A DNA stretch of 64,000 nucleotides from Faecalicatena orotica (GTDB lineage Bacteria; Bacillota; Clostridia; Lachnospirales; Lachnospiraceae). A model generated the notes under the pieces. The model saw nothing but the letters and a program-made list of their open reading frames with translations, ran no database searches and had not been told where the DNA came from. The DNA is taken from the NCBI RefSeq assembly GCF_003149245.1, contig NZ_QGDL01000001.1, forward strand, positions 275,089 through 339,088. Reading direction: 5' to 3'. The first letter of the stretch is position 1, and every line of letters begins with the position of its first letter. Position numbers and translations under genes: made by a program. Below, piece after piece: positions 15,771 to 25,463 of this stretch.

Positions 15771-16973
15771 ATGTACTATTTTAGAAAAGTAACAGATGAT
15801 TTATATTGGGTTGGTGGCAATGACAGGCGTCTGGAGTTATTTGAGAATCTTTTTCCAATTCCAAACGGTGTATCATACAATTCTTACCTGCTGATGGATG
15901 AAAAGACCGTGCTTTTTGATACCGTGGATACATCTATCGGAAGACAGTTTCTGGAGAATATCGAGGCTGTACTGGACGGCAGGTCACTTGATTACCTGGT
16001 AATCAACCACATGGAACCGGATCACTGCTCTCTCATTGATGAGCTTGTGATACGCCACCCGGATATGAAGATCATCGGCAATGCCAAGACATTCCCTATG
16101 ATCGGCCAGTTTTATGATCTGGATCTGGAAGGGAAGACGGTCACGGTCAAGGAGGGGGAGACCTTCTCCAGTGGAAAGCATACTCTGCACTTCGTGATGG
16201 CCCCTATGGTACACTGGCCGGAAGTCATGATGACTTACGACGAGACTGACAAAGTACTCTTCTCCGCCGATGCATTCGGAACCTTTGGTGCAATGAACGG
16301 GACAATCTTCAATGATGAGATTGATTTTGACCGCGACTGGCTGGATGATGCCCGCCGTTATTACACCAATATCGTTGGAAAGTACGGCGTACAGGTACAA
16401 AATGTCCTGAAAAAAGCATCTGCTCTCGATATACAGTACATTTGCCCTCTGCACGGTCCTGTCTGGAGAAGCAATCTTGCCTACCTGCTTGAAAAATACA
16501 ATACATGGAGCACCTACAAACCGGAAATGCAGGGCGTTATGATCGCCTATGCATCCATGTACGGCAATACAGAGAATGCGGTAAATGTTCTGGCTGTCAA
16601 GCTTGCTGACGCAGGTGTCAAAGAGATTAAAATGCACGATATTTCCAGAACACATGTATCTCAGCTGATCTCCGATAGTTTCAAATACAGCCATCTGGTA
16701 CTTGCGGCTCCAACATATAACGGCGGCATTTATCCGGTCATGGCGAATTATCTCGACGATATGAAGGCACTGAGTGTACAGGGACGTACAGTTGCAGTGC
16801 TCGGCAATGGAAGCTGGGCCCCGATGTCTGCGAAGCAGATGGAGGCTAAGATCAGCGAGATGAAGAACATGACTCTTTTGACCGATAATTTTGCAGTAAA
16901 GTCCGCACTGAAGGGTACACAGATGTCAGAGCTCGATGCTCTGGTGGAAAAACTGGTGGAGAGTATACTGTAA
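15771..16973 (+). CDS. fprA: Flavodiiron protein (FprA), oxygen-reducing A-type flavoprotein
   Basis: A 400-residue soluble enzyme that reduces oxygen (and in some members NO) to water using electrons from rubredoxin or a related donor, protecting anaerobes. The metallo-beta-lactamase-like domain (1-250) supplies the diiron ligands H80, E82 and D84 in NHMEPDHCS, then H148, D167 and the histidine of PLHGPVW. A flavodoxin domain with the FMN loop SMYGNTE follows (about 255-400). Length is typical. AAGGAGG precedes the ATG. It is monocistronic, with a terminator directly after it, and no rubredoxin gene is adjacent. Confidence 0.94.
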   Translation: MYYFRKVTDDLYWVGGNDRRLELFENLFPIPNGVSYNSYLLMDEKTVLFDTVDTSIGRQFLENIEAVLDGRSLDYLVINHMEPDHCSLIDELVIRHPDMKIIGNAKTFPMIGQFYDLDLEGKTVTVKEGETFSSGKHTLHFVMAPMVHWPEVMMTYDETDKVLFSADAFGTFGAMNGTIFNDEIDFDRDWLDDARRYYTNIVGKYGVQVQNVLKKASALDIQYICPLHGPVWRSNLAYLLEKYNTWSTYKPEMQGVMIAYASMYGNTENAVNVLAVKLADAGVKEIKMHDISRTHVSQLISDSFKYSHLVLAAPTYNGGIYPVMANYLDDMKALSVQGRTVAVLGNGSWAPMSAKQMEAKISEMKNMTLLTDNFAVKSALKGTQMSELDALVEKLVESIL

Positions 16974-17003
16974 TTCTAGAAAAGAAAAGTAAAGAAGATA
17001 ATA

Positions 17004-17037
17004 AAAAGTCTGGCCTCCAAAACTGCCAGACTTTTTA
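17004..17037. terminator. Bidirectional terminator between fprA and yfhO-like gene
   Basis: AAAAAGTCTGGC (17004-17015) and GCCAGACTTTTT (17026-17037) are perfect 12-bp arms with a 10-nt loop. The A and T ends allow termination in both directions between convergent genes. Confidence 0.92.
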
Positions 17038-17091
17038 TATACTTCGTCAACTATTGATATTGTTTTTGCTTCGAATTATATAGCAAAACGC

Positions 17092-19623
17092 TCACTCCTG
17101 CTTTTTTCTCCTGTCAAACCACACCAGTCCCAGAAACAGCAGAACCCCAGCTATGGTAAGCAGAATTCCCGTTTTTACCCCCGGCACATGGTATTTCAGT
17201 TCGATTTCATTCGCCCCTTCTGTTACCGGTACCGCCATCAGGGCATTGGCCGCTTGTTTTATTTCGACCTCTTCCCCGTTTACACGGGCAGTCCACCCGT
17301 CATCGTACGGGATTGTCAGAAGCATGATGCCGGCCTCATCTGCGGTATAGTTTCCTTTTACATGGCCGTCATCGAAAATCTCTGTCGTCATTTCTTTACT
17401 CTTTAATTCACGTATCACATCCTCAAACAAGGACTGATCCAGATGATAGAAATAAGAGGTCGCATCCTGCTCTGTCCCGCTGTAACGATCCAGTGTAATT
17501 GTATGTTCCTCATTCCCATTTCCTGCATTAAATATCTTGTAACTAAGCCATGTAGAATAATCGCAGCGGTACTCCCCGTCAATAGAGAGTGCCAGATCCT
17601 GCATCTCTGTGTCAATATATCCATACAGAAGATCCCCTGTCCCGGCCGATGGGATATGGAAATTCAGAGACTGGTCTGTCAGGCTGGCCTCCGGCTCTAT
17701 TTTCTTATAGAGATCCACTTTTCTTCCGAGAATATTGGAAAACAATTCGTTCTGGTATATAAACGGATCTTCCGATTCCACCTTGTCATACACGGACCCG
17801 GCCGCCAGCATTCCTGCCCCCAGCACATACGGGTTCCGGTATACCGCTTTCTGATTTGCCTCCGGAATAGAGGATACTTTTTCATAACCCGCCACGTTCT
17901 CCGCAGACAGCAGGTATTTTACACCGAACAATGAATCGGCAGGCAGCACGGATTCTGACACAATACTCAGGTCCCGTTCTGTCGAGTATCCGATATCCAG
18001 AAGCATATCACCGACCGCTGAATCATAGGTAGAAGAATAATGATTCAGTCCCCGGTATCCATAAACCATTGCCTCATTCAAATATGCAGAGCAGCGGTTT
18101 GGCTCAAGATAACGCTTCTGAAGTGTATCCATCCTGTAAAAGACGGAATCTTCGCTCTCCTGTACTGAGCGTATCTGTGCCTCTGACTGGTTTACATAGT
18201 CCTGATACGCCTCATTCTCCGGATTCCACTGATAGTTGATTTGGAAGGTAATTGCACCGTTGATTACAAATTCCACGGCTAAAACAACCGGTAACAGGTA
18301 CCTGACCCACTTCTGGTATGCAGCCAGAAGGAAAAGCAGGCAGTATATTGCCAGAAAAACAAATGTAACTTTCAGATATCCCTGTCCATACACATTGTAG
18401 AAATAAAATCCGATAAAAAGCAGAAGCAATCCCCCATAAATCGCGGACATCTTCTTCATCTCCTGCCCTTCCGCAAATTCAGCTGCACCTCTGGCAGCCA
18501 GATATATCAGAAGGAATACGGCAACGAAGCTGAACCTGTAGCGATAGCTCCCTGCATACCGGAAACCGCTCCACACACATTCTAACGGGATAAACCAACA
18601 GCTCACCAGCATGAAAATCACTGCAATACCTGATAACAGTTTTTCCTTACCGGGTATCCTGCCCGATATAAAATAGTACAGAACCAGTCCCAATGCAGGC
18701 AGGCCGCAATACAAGGAAACGGTCGGCACGACACTGCCCAGTGCAAAGCCTCTGAATATGTCTAAAAAGGATCCATTGACAGCCGGTGCAAAGATTGACA
18801 GACTGAACACTTCTTTCCCATTCTGCAGCCCTTTTACGATCGGATAGAAAATAAAACAGCTCCCCAGAACACCACTCAGCATTACAAGGCCGGCCCGTAC
18901 GGTATCTGCAATAACCTTTTTCCATTCGCCTTTCTCTCCCGATTCCGGCATGGACAAGATTCTCTCATAGAGGAAATAGCATCCTGCAAAAATCCCCGTC
19001 ATATAGCCTGTATACCAGTTGATCGCAATGCTGAGCAGGACTGTGATAAAAAGGCCCGTCTTTTTCTTATCCGTAACAAACCGGTATACATTCCATAAAA
19101 GAAGTGGCAGTAAGATCACTCCGTCGAGCCACATAATATTGGAAGACTGTATCATGACATACTGCATCAGCCCATAGGACACAGACAAGAGTATCCGAAT
19201 CCTTAAGGACAGCACCGGGAAACGTCTTGACAGGAAGAAGTCCATCGTAATTCCGGCAAGTCCGAGTTTCACCGTGTTCAGAATAAACAGGAAAAGGGGA
19301 ATCAAAGCTTTCGGGAAGAAAACAACAAACAAATTGAGTGGGCAGCCCAGATAATACCCGAAAAGCGCCATAAGAGAGCCACCCATTGATTTTGAAAAGG
19401 AATAACCGAGATGTGCCTTCCCAAGAAGGACGTCCTGATAAAATGCAAAATAATCGACATATTGAATGTCCTGATCCCACAACATATTAGATTTCGTCCC
19501 AAAAGGATAGATGCCGCTCACTGCATGTATGATCATAAACAAGCCCGTGATGCATATAAAGATAATTCCCATCACTGCAAGATTCTTTTTTCTGTTTTCA
19601 TGTAGTTCCCTATTCTTCAACAT
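17092..19623 (-). CDS. YfhO-family multispanning glycosyltransferase
   Basis: An 843-residue protein with about a dozen or more membrane helices in the first 450 residues and one at the C-terminus. A large outside domain lies between (about 460-815), ending in the family segment YDDGWTARVNGEEVEI. YfhO proteins are GT-C-like enzymes that move a sugar from an undecaprenyl-phosphate carrier onto teichoic acids or similar polymers outside the membrane. In Bacillus they work with a CsbB-type lipid-linked sugar synthase; a candidate of that type is the transferase gene at 20926-21879. An AGGAG lies upstream of the ATG at a longish 11 nt. Confidence 0.85.
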   Translation of the reverse strand: MLKNRELHENRKKNLAVMGIIFICITGLFMIIHAVSGIYPFGTKSNMLWDQDIQYVDYFAFYQDVLLGKAHLGYSFSKSMGGSLMALFGYYLGCPLNLFVVFFPKALIPLFLFILNTVKLGLAGITMDFFLSRRFPVLSLRIRILLSVSYGLMQYVMIQSSNIMWLDGVILLPLLLWNVYRFVTDKKKTGLFITVLLSIAINWYTGYMTGIFAGCYFLYERILSMPESGEKGEWKKVIADTVRAGLVMLSGVLGSCFIFYPIVKGLQNGKEVFSLSIFAPAVNGSFLDIFRGFALGSVVPTVSLYCGLPALGLVLYYFISGRIPGKEKLLSGIAVIFMLVSCWFIPLECVWSGFRYAGSYRYRFSFVAVFLLIYLAARGAAEFAEGQEMKKMSAIYGGLLLLFIGFYFYNVYGQGYLKVTFVFLAIYCLLFLLAAYQKWVRYLLPVVLAVEFVINGAITFQINYQWNPENEAYQDYVNQSEAQIRSVQESEDSVFYRMDTLQKRYLEPNRCSAYLNEAMVYGYRGLNHYSSTYDSAVGDMLLDIGYSTERDLSIVSESVLPADSLFGVKYLLSAENVAGYEKVSSIPEANQKAVYRNPYVLGAGMLAAGSVYDKVESEDPFIYQNELFSNILGRKVDLYKKIEPEASLTDQSLNFHIPSAGTGDLLYGYIDTEMQDLALSIDGEYRCDYSTWLSYKIFNAGNGNEEHTITLDRYSGTEQDATSYFYHLDQSLFEDVIRELKSKEMTTEIFDDGHVKGNYTADEAGIMLLTIPYDDGWTARVNGEEVEIKQAANALMAVPVTEGANEIELKYHVPGVKTGILLTIAGVLLFLGLVWFDRRKKQE

Positions 19624-19687
19624 GGATGATTAAACTCCTATTCCTTTTTATATCTTTCTCTCCACACAGGAAAAACTCTGTATAATG

Positions 19688-19718
19688 AAATACGGCTGAG
19701 GAAAACCCAGCCGCATTT
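19688..19718 (-). terminator. Hairpin terminator after the DUF3048 gene
   Basis: Arms 19688-19698 and 19708-19718 match at 10 of 11 positions with a 9-nt loop. A T-rich stretch follows on the minus strand. It lies just past the DUF3048 stop and before the yfhO-like gene, suggesting at least partial termination there. Confidence 0.65.
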
Positions 19719-19728
19719 CTTTCAATTC

Positions 19729-20835
19729 CTACTGGAACTGACTCTGTCCGGGATAGTTTACTGCTATATAGCTTTTCCCGCGGTTTACTTTTATTTCATT
19801 CCCATTCATATCCACAAGGTGCAAATCGGACCTTTCATTATTAGCATCCTTGTACCAGTGTATTTTCTGGACAGCCCCGTTTGATACATAGTATCCGGTA
19901 TAATTATTTCCGCCATTCCAGTTCAGCTGCTTATGTCCGATATCGTCTCTCACAGAAATATCTGTCTCCAGTACGAACACATTTGTGAATGCCAGCTGTG
20001 TCTGGGTGCTTTCGTCCATCTGGGGATTGCCGTTGATCTGTTTCAGATACGTCTTAGATACCTCATCATATGTCAGTGTTGCTGATGCCGCTCCGAAATC
20101 AATGCTGACTGTCTTACAGTCAGAACCTTCCGGCTTAAGCTGTTCATTTACCCCGTTGAAATTGAATGCAGTACCCTTCTTATCGTCTGCCAGATCTGTT
20201 CTTCTTCCCTCGGACTGTACCACTTCTGCAAACCTTGTACCGTCAAAATATCCGGTGTGCTCCAGAGAATAGCCCTTATTCAGCCTGTCCTGATCACGCC
20301 CAAACAATCCCCCTGCATTATTAATCCCGTCATACTGGTCCAGATTCAATGCCTCCAGATAGTCAGCAATGCTGTCATCAATTCCCCAGTTTACATAGAA
20401 TGCGTCATAAGTTTCTGAAAACGCCGGGAAATAATAGCGGCAGCTTCTGATCGCACAAATCTTCGGAACGGTTGTATAGTCCCCGTAGACTGCCATTAAA
20501 CGTGTCACATCACCTTCTACCGGAATCTCATAGATAATGTCAGCCTTTCCGGTTCCATACTGCGGGAGCGCGTCCTGCACATTGTTAACCATGACTGCTA
20601 CGGGTCTTTTGCCGATTGCCCCATCAGTCAGGTCGCCAAGCCCTGTCAGAAGATTCTGATTCGCTGGTGCTTCTTCCGGCTCTTTAGTCTCAACCGGTTC
20701 TGTTTTCTTCGATTCTTCTGTTTTTTCTTTCTTCGTTTCTTCTTTTGGCGCTTCTGTTTTTTTCTTACATCCTGCCATACTGAAAATCATCAGCATAACC
20801 AGAAGGACAACGCCTGCTCTTTTTAACCTCTTCAT
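19729..20835 (-). CDS. DUF3048 family lipoprotein (YerB-like)
   Basis: A 368-residue exported lipoprotein. Residues 1-24 are a signal peptide with the lipobox SMAGC, and a Lys/Glu/Pro-rich linker follows. The DUF3048 domain fills about 65-368, with conserved segments RPVAVMVNN, YGDYTTVPKIGAIRS-like (here KICAIRSCR) and a C-terminal domain. The family is widespread in Firmicutes and its function is unknown; cell-wall association is assumed. I chose the ATG at 20835 because the AGGGGG site is 7 nt from it but only 1 nt from the ATG at 20841. It has its own promoter and terminator. Confidence 0.88.
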   Translation of the reverse strand: MKRLKRAGVVLLVMLMIFSMAGCKKKTEAPKEETKKEKTEESKKTEPVETKEPEEAPANQNLLTGLGDLTDGAIGKRPVAVMVNNVQDALPQYGTGKADIIYEIPVEGDVTRLMAVYGDYTTVPKICAIRSCRYYFPAFSETYDAFYVNWGIDDSIADYLEALNLDQYDGINNAGGLFGRDQDRLNKGYSLEHTGYFDGTRFAEVVQSEGRRTDLADDKKGTAFNFNGVNEQLKPEGSDCKTVSIDFGAASATLTYDEVSKTYLKQINGNPQMDESTQTQLAFTNVFVLETDISVRDDIGHKQLNWNGGNNYTGYYVSNGAVQKIHWYKDANNERSDLHLVDMNGNEIKVNRGKSYIAVNYPGQSQFQ

Positions 20836-20893
20836 ATTCATACCCCCTTGGTAAAATATTGAAATATTTCTAATTAAGTATGCTGCCTCTTAC

Positions 20894-20921
20894 ATTTTAG
20901 CAGATACACCATGAAATGCAA
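20894..20921 (-). promoter_or_regulatory. Promoter of the DUF3048 gene, TTGCAT-16-TAAAAT
   Basis: On the minus strand, -35 TTGCAT (20916-20921) and -10 TAAAAT (20894-20899) lie 16 bp apart, just after the stop of the upstream transferase gene. Confidence 0.55.
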
Positions 20922-20925
20922 CCCG

Positions 20926-21879
20926 TTAATCTTCTATTGCTTCCTCCAGATTGCTCTCCCTGCATAAATATATCGGCCTGTTCTTCGTTTCCAGATAGGT
21001 CTTGGACAAATACATACCCAGAATCCCCATACAGAGCAACTGGATTCCTCCCAGCAACAGGATAATGCAGGTCATGGACGGCCATCCTGCCACTGGATCC
21101 CCAAAGCAGAGTGTCTTTACCAGTATAATAACCATGAACAGAAACGCCACTGCACAAAACACGATGCCAAGTACTGATGCCATCGCAAGAGGTGCCGTGG
21201 AAAATCCGATGATCCCCTCCATACTGTAACGGAAAAGCTTGAAAAAGGACCATTTCGTCTCTCCCGCCCTGCGCTCTACATTCTCGAACTCAATCCATTT
21301 CGTTTTATATCCGACCCAGCCGAAAATGCCTTTTGAAAAGCGGTTATATTCACTCATTTCAAGAATCGCATTCTTAAACTTCCGGTTCATCAGACGGTAA
21401 TCCCTCGCCCCATCCATGATCTCCGCAGAAGAAATCTTATTCATCAGTCCATAGAACCTGCGTGCAAAGAACGACCTTATCGGCGGTTCTCCCTTTCTCG
21501 TTACCCTGCGGGTGGCAGCTGAATCATACCCTTCCTCTGTCACCGCCTTCAGCATCTCCGGCAAAAGCGACGGGGGATCCTGAAGATCTGCATCCATCAA
21601 CGCAACATAGTCGCCGTCAGAATTTTTCAGGCCGGCATAGATAGCAGCCTCCTTCCCAAAATTTCTGGAAAAAGAAAGATATTTCACCCTCTCATCTTTC
21701 TTCGCCAGATCTTTCACGATTTTCAATGTATTGTCCTTCGAACCGTCATCTATAAAAAGAACTTCCATTTCATATGTTTCAAGCTGGGTACATATCTTCT
21801 GAAACTCCTCGTAGAAATACGGGAGCACTTCCTCTTCATTATAGCAGGGAACAATCAACGTTACTTTTTCTCTCTTCAT
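20926..21879 (-). CDS. Family 2 glycosyltransferase, undecaprenyl-phosphate sugar synthase type (GtrB/CsbB-like)
   Basis: A 317-residue enzyme with an N-terminal GT2 catalytic domain (DDGSKDNT near 43 and the metal-binding DADLQDP near 96) and two C-terminal membrane helices (about 230-290). This layout is that of GtrB/CsbB/DPM1 enzymes, which load a sugar from a nucleotide donor onto undecaprenyl phosphate at the inner membrane face. The conserved YRLMNR and GYKT segments fit. The natural user of its product would be the YfhO-like protein nearby. Confidence 0.88.
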   Translation of the reverse strand: MKREKVTLIVPCYNEEEVLPYFYEEFQKICTQLETYEMEVLFIDDGSKDNTLKIVKDLAKKDERVKYLSFSRNFGKEAAIYAGLKNSDGDYVALMDADLQDPPSLLPEMLKAVTEEGYDSAATRRVTRKGEPPIRSFFARRFYGLMNKISSAEIMDGARDYRLMNRKFKNAILEMSEYNRFSKGIFGWVGYKTKWIEFENVERRAGETKWSFFKLFRYSMEGIIGFSTAPLAMASVLGIVFCAVAFLFMVIILVKTLCFGDPVAGWPSMTCIILLLGGIQLLCMGILGMYLSKTYLETKNRPIYLCRESNLEEAIED

Positions 21880-21933
21880 CTCACTCTTCCTTAGTCTGTA
21901 AATAAAGTTTCTCTATCTCTTCTTTAAACAGGG

Positions 21934-23388
21934 CTATTTTCTTTTCAAGACAGCCCTGACTCCCATATCTGCAATCTCCGTGACAAGCGGTTCCTTCATA
22001 GCCAGCAGCAGACCGCCGTAACTCCCGAAAAATAAGAATGCAGCAATCAGCATGGTTACGAACGGTCCCAGATCCGTGGAAGTCTTAAGCAGTACAGACA
22101 GGATACTCGCAGCAGCCAGCGCGAAAGCTACCTTTCCAACCCTGACATCTGTCAGCAGTCCCTTAAGCATATCTTTCAGGTACACACACTGAATTATAAG
22201 TACCACAAGCTCTGCCATAACCGTTGCAAACGCCGCCCCCGCAGATGCAAAGTGGGGAATTAGGAAAAGATTCAGCACAAAATCCACAACTGCCCCTGCC
22301 ACGACAGATATCAGCACCTTATCCTCCCTGCCCATCGGCGTCAGAATCTGGATTCCTGTAATATTAGACAACCCGATCAGCAGTACAGTAAGCATCAGCA
22401 GCTGCATGGGAAACGTGGCTGGCAAAAATGGTTCTTTCGACAGGATCAGTATCGATTCCCTCGCAAAAATTATAAAGAACACCATGAGTGCACTTCCGGC
22501 AGTCACGACAAATCTAACCGCTTTCACGACCGTTTTCCGGAATGCTTCCATCTCCCCCTTTTCGATATAGAAAGATAATCTTGGCAGAAGCACCGTTCCT
22601 AAAGAGGTTACCACATTTACCAGAACGGTTTTTACCTTAATGGCTGCATTATAGTATCCGACATCCGTATCTGTCTTCATAAAGCCAAGCATTACCATGT
22701 CCAGATTCAAATAAATACTCGCTGCCGCGGACATAAAGAAAAAAGTCAGTATCGGCCTGATATGGCGTTTGAAATCATAGCTCGCCGTCTTCTTTAGGGA
22801 AACAAACTTCTTCATGTTAATAAAATTCAAAATACCGGAGCCATAACTCGCAAAGGCACTGACTGCACCGTATATAATATAATCTTTCGGTGAATGCACA
22901 AAAGCAAACATCAGGACGAGGCCCACTACCTTAAATCCAAGCGCACAGAACGTAATGTAAGAATACTGTTCAAGGGCGCTGTAAAGCCATTGAATCCCCA
23001 TTGTATTTAACACAATGGAAAAGCTGACAACAGTCAGCAGGATTCTCTGCTCATTGAATTTCGGGATCACGGCAAGACTCAGGAAAAATGCCACATAAAT
23101 CGCCGCTGTCGTAATCCCATTGATAATCAGCAGTTCTTGTACCGTAGCCGAAAGCTTCTCCCTGTCGTCCCTGACCTTTGCACACGCACGAATCCCATAC
23201 GTAGGCACCCCCAGAGATGCAAACATTGTAAAGTATGAGACAACAGAAATCGCAAAAGCTACTTTACCGCTCCCGTCAACCAACAGTACCCTGGAAATAT
23301 ACGGGAATGTAATGAGAGGAAAAATGATTGCCGAAACTGTCAGCAGGGCATTCATAATAAAGTTAAACTTTATGGAATGTATCTTCAT
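21934..23388 (-). CDS. wzx: Wzx-type polysaccharide flippase (first)
   Basis: A 484-residue membrane protein with 12-14 predicted helices, of the MATE-like polysaccharide biosynthesis family that flips undecaprenyl-linked repeat units across the membrane. The N-terminal NALLTVSAIIFPLITFPYIS and the VPTYGIRACAK segment are typical. AGGAGAAG in the end of the preceding gene serves as ribosome binding site; the two genes are 2 nt apart. It belongs to the higher-GC part of the locus. A second flippase sits in the AT-rich cassette. Confidence 0.9.
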   Translation of the reverse strand: MKIHSIKFNFIMNALLTVSAIIFPLITFPYISRVLLVDGSGKVAFAISVVSYFTMFASLGVPTYGIRACAKVRDDREKLSATVQELLIINGITTAAIYVAFFLSLAVIPKFNEQRILLTVVSFSIVLNTMGIQWLYSALEQYSYITFCALGFKVVGLVLMFAFVHSPKDYIIYGAVSAFASYGSGILNFINMKKFVSLKKTASYDFKRHIRPILTFFFMSAAASIYLNLDMVMLGFMKTDTDVGYYNAAIKVKTVLVNVVTSLGTVLLPRLSFYIEKGEMEAFRKTVVKAVRFVVTAGSALMVFFIIFARESILILSKEPFLPATFPMQLLMLTVLLIGLSNITGIQILTPMGREDKVLISVVAGAVVDFVLNLFLIPHFASAGAAFATVMAELVVLIIQCVYLKDMLKGLLTDVRVGKVAFALAAASILSVLLKTSTDLGPFVTMLIAAFLFFGSYGGLLLAMKEPLVTEIADMGVRAVLKRK

Positions 23389-23390
23389 GT

Positions 23391-24398
23391 CTAGTCTTCT
23401 CCTATGCGGTTGCGTTTCTTACAGAATCTCGCAACCCAGGTATATCCTTTGAAATGCAGTCTTCTAAACATCCGCAGACTGCCGCTTTCCATTCCCGCCC
23501 TCTCATAAATATCTGCACTCTTATTCTTGAGTTCTCTATCAAAAGTGATAAACTTTTTCCGGATCTCCATATCATCCTCCGGAAAACTCATAAATATTGT
23601 GATCTGATCGCCGATCATCTGTGCAGTCCTTTTTCCGATATACTCAACTTTCTCAGGTGAACAACTCTGTTTCATGCTCTCATAAAATTCTGTCAGATGC
23701 ATGATCACATCGATATGGTTCTGCATATGCCGCTGATACCCCTGAATACTGACGCTCTGCGTCATGACGGCAAGCCGGTACATGTATACGGTCAGGTCCA
23801 GATATTGCACGGTCTTTACATAAGGCACTGGGAACAGGATATACTCCACATCCACATAGAAGCAATGTTCATCCAAACGGATATGATTCTCTTTTAATAC
23901 CGAAGTCCTGATAACGAGTGCGTGCATGCTCATCTGTCTGATTTTACATGCTTCTTCAAAATCCCAGACCTCTCTTCCTGCAAATTCTCTGAACTCTACT
24001 GGTGTCAGTTCACCTGTCGTATCGTTCACCTCGTTATAGTTCGTCACCACGTATTCCGCTGTGCATGACTTTAAAGCCTGTACCATCCTGACAAAATCTT
24101 CCGTATTTACCCAGTCATCTCCGTCAACAACCTTGAAATAGGCACCGCGCGCTTCCTCAATTCCGCGGTTAATGGTGGAACCATGTCCGCCGTTCTCCTT
24201 GGAGATTACGCGGAAAGTCTGTGGATATTTTTCCTCGTATTCCTTCCCGATCTGCGCGGTATTATCCTTTGATCCGTCATCCACGACCAGCACTTCAATA
24301 TCCTCTAAAATCCTCTCATCTAGAAATGAATCCAGTGTCTGGTTCAGATACTTCTCCACGTTATAAGACGGGATCGTAACTGTTAATACTTTCTCCAT
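23391..24398 (-). CDS. Family 2 glycosyltransferase
   Basis: A 335-residue cytosolic GT-A enzyme. The nucleotide-binding motif VVDDGSKDNT (D40, D41) and the metal site VDGDDW (92-95) are clear. The C-terminal half is helical and of the EpsH/CpsJ-like type. It would add one sugar to the lipid-linked repeat unit; donor and acceptor cannot be predicted. TAGGAG precedes the ATG. It is followed 2 nt later by the wzx gene. Confidence 0.87.
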   Translation of the reverse strand: MEKVLTVTIPSYNVEKYLNQTLDSFLDERILEDIEVLVVDDGSKDNTAQIGKEYEEKYPQTFRVISKENGGHGSTINRGIEEARGAYFKVVDGDDWVNTEDFVRMVQALKSCTAEYVVTNYNEVNDTTGELTPVEFREFAGREVWDFEEACKIRQMSMHALVIRTSVLKENHIRLDEHCFYVDVEYILFPVPYVKTVQYLDLTVYMYRLAVMTQSVSIQGYQRHMQNHIDVIMHLTEFYESMKQSCSPEKVEYIGKRTAQMIGDQITIFMSFPEDDMEIRKKFITFDRELKNKSADIYERAGMESGSLRMFRRLHFKGYTWVARFCKKRNRIGED

Positions 24399-24448
24399 AG
24401 TTTATCTCCTATTTTTTCCTTATCATACTAATCGTTCAGAATCAGAAA

Positions 24449-25453
24449 CTACTGTCCTTTCATACGGTCTTTCGCTTTTCGCATACCGGAAAGCAGATTC
24501 ATCACACGGTACATCCTCCGTTTCATAAAAAAGAGCAGAATCTTATCCTTTCCGGACAGCTCGCTGATATAAGGATTCTTCATGATATCCGGATATTTTG
24601 AGACTGCATATTTCCGAAATCTGTCCAGCCATATGCTCTTTGTATCTGCCAGAATAATCTCCTTTGACGGAATAAAATAACAGTGCTGGAAAACCAGATA
24701 TTCCAGTTCTTTTTTAAATTCCTCTTCCAGATGCTGCCCGTTAAAGTAATCCATCAGGAAATTCATCACATAGGTGCGGTCCTTATAGCTCCTTTCGAAG
24801 TTATTGCTCCGCATAATGGAACCCTGCCGCAGCATATAATAGTACTTGGGCGAATCTCCCACATACCCGATCTTTTGGGCTTTTATAATAAATCTCGGAG
24901 TTGTCGCCAGATCTTCATAGTGAAGCCCTTCCGGATACCGGATTCCCGATTCATCCCAGAATGCCTTGCTGTATAAGCAGCAGCATGCCGAAGGCGACTT
25001 GATCAAAAGTTCCGGATTCGATCTTGCATTCATACACTGATTCTGAGGAAAACCATAGTGGTACCGGTCTCTGCGCCCAGTATCCTCTTCGATGGATTCA
25101 AAATCAAAGAACACCATGTCCGCATGCAGTTCTTCTGCACAGAAGACAGCCTTTTCCACCATATCGGGTGATACCGTGTCGTCACCGTCTACAAAAAACA
25201 AATATTTCCCGTGAGCCTGCTCTGCCCCCTTGTTTCTTGCATCACTCAGGCCTCCATTTTCCTTATGCAGAACCTTCACTCTGGAATATTTTTCGGCATA
25301 CTCATCACAGATTCCGGCGCTTTTATCCGTCCCGCCGTCATCTACCAGAATAATCTCTGTCTTCGCATAGTTCTGTGCAAGAAGGCTTTCCACGCATCCT
25401 TCTATATACTTTTCAATATTATAAACAGGAACAATTATACTGGCTAACTCCAT
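24449..25453 (-). CDS. Family 2 glycosyltransferase
   Basis: A 334-residue GT-A enzyme with VDDGGTDKS (D38, D39), the conserved ENGGLSDARN loop and FVDGDDT around residue 90. ENGGLSDARN is typical of capsule and EPS side-chain transferases. AAGGAG precedes the ATG. It lies 10 nt after the GT4 gene and about 50 nt before the next GT2 gene on the same strand. Confidence 0.87.
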   Translation of the reverse strand: MELASIIVPVYNIEKYIEGCVESLLAQNYAKTEIILVDDGGTDKSAGICDEYAEKYSRVKVLHKENGGLSDARNKGAEQAHGKYLFFVDGDDTVSPDMVEKAVFCAEELHADMVFFDFESIEEDTGRRDRYHYGFPQNQCMNARSNPELLIKSPSACCCLYSKAFWDESGIRYPEGLHYEDLATTPRFIIKAQKIGYVGDSPKYYYMLRQGSIMRSNNFERSYKDRTYVMNFLMDYFNGQHLEEEFKKELEYLVFQHCYFIPSKEIILADTKSIWLDRFRKYAVSKYPDIMKNPYISELSGKDKILLFFMKRRMYRVMNLLSGMRKAKDRMKGQ

Positions 25454-25463
25454 CGCATACTCC

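Noticed and set aside
15984-16694. Minus-strand open frame of 236 codons inside fprA
   Set aside because: It mirrors the conserved flavodiiron gene and has no ribosome binding site. The composition reflects antisense of coding DNA.
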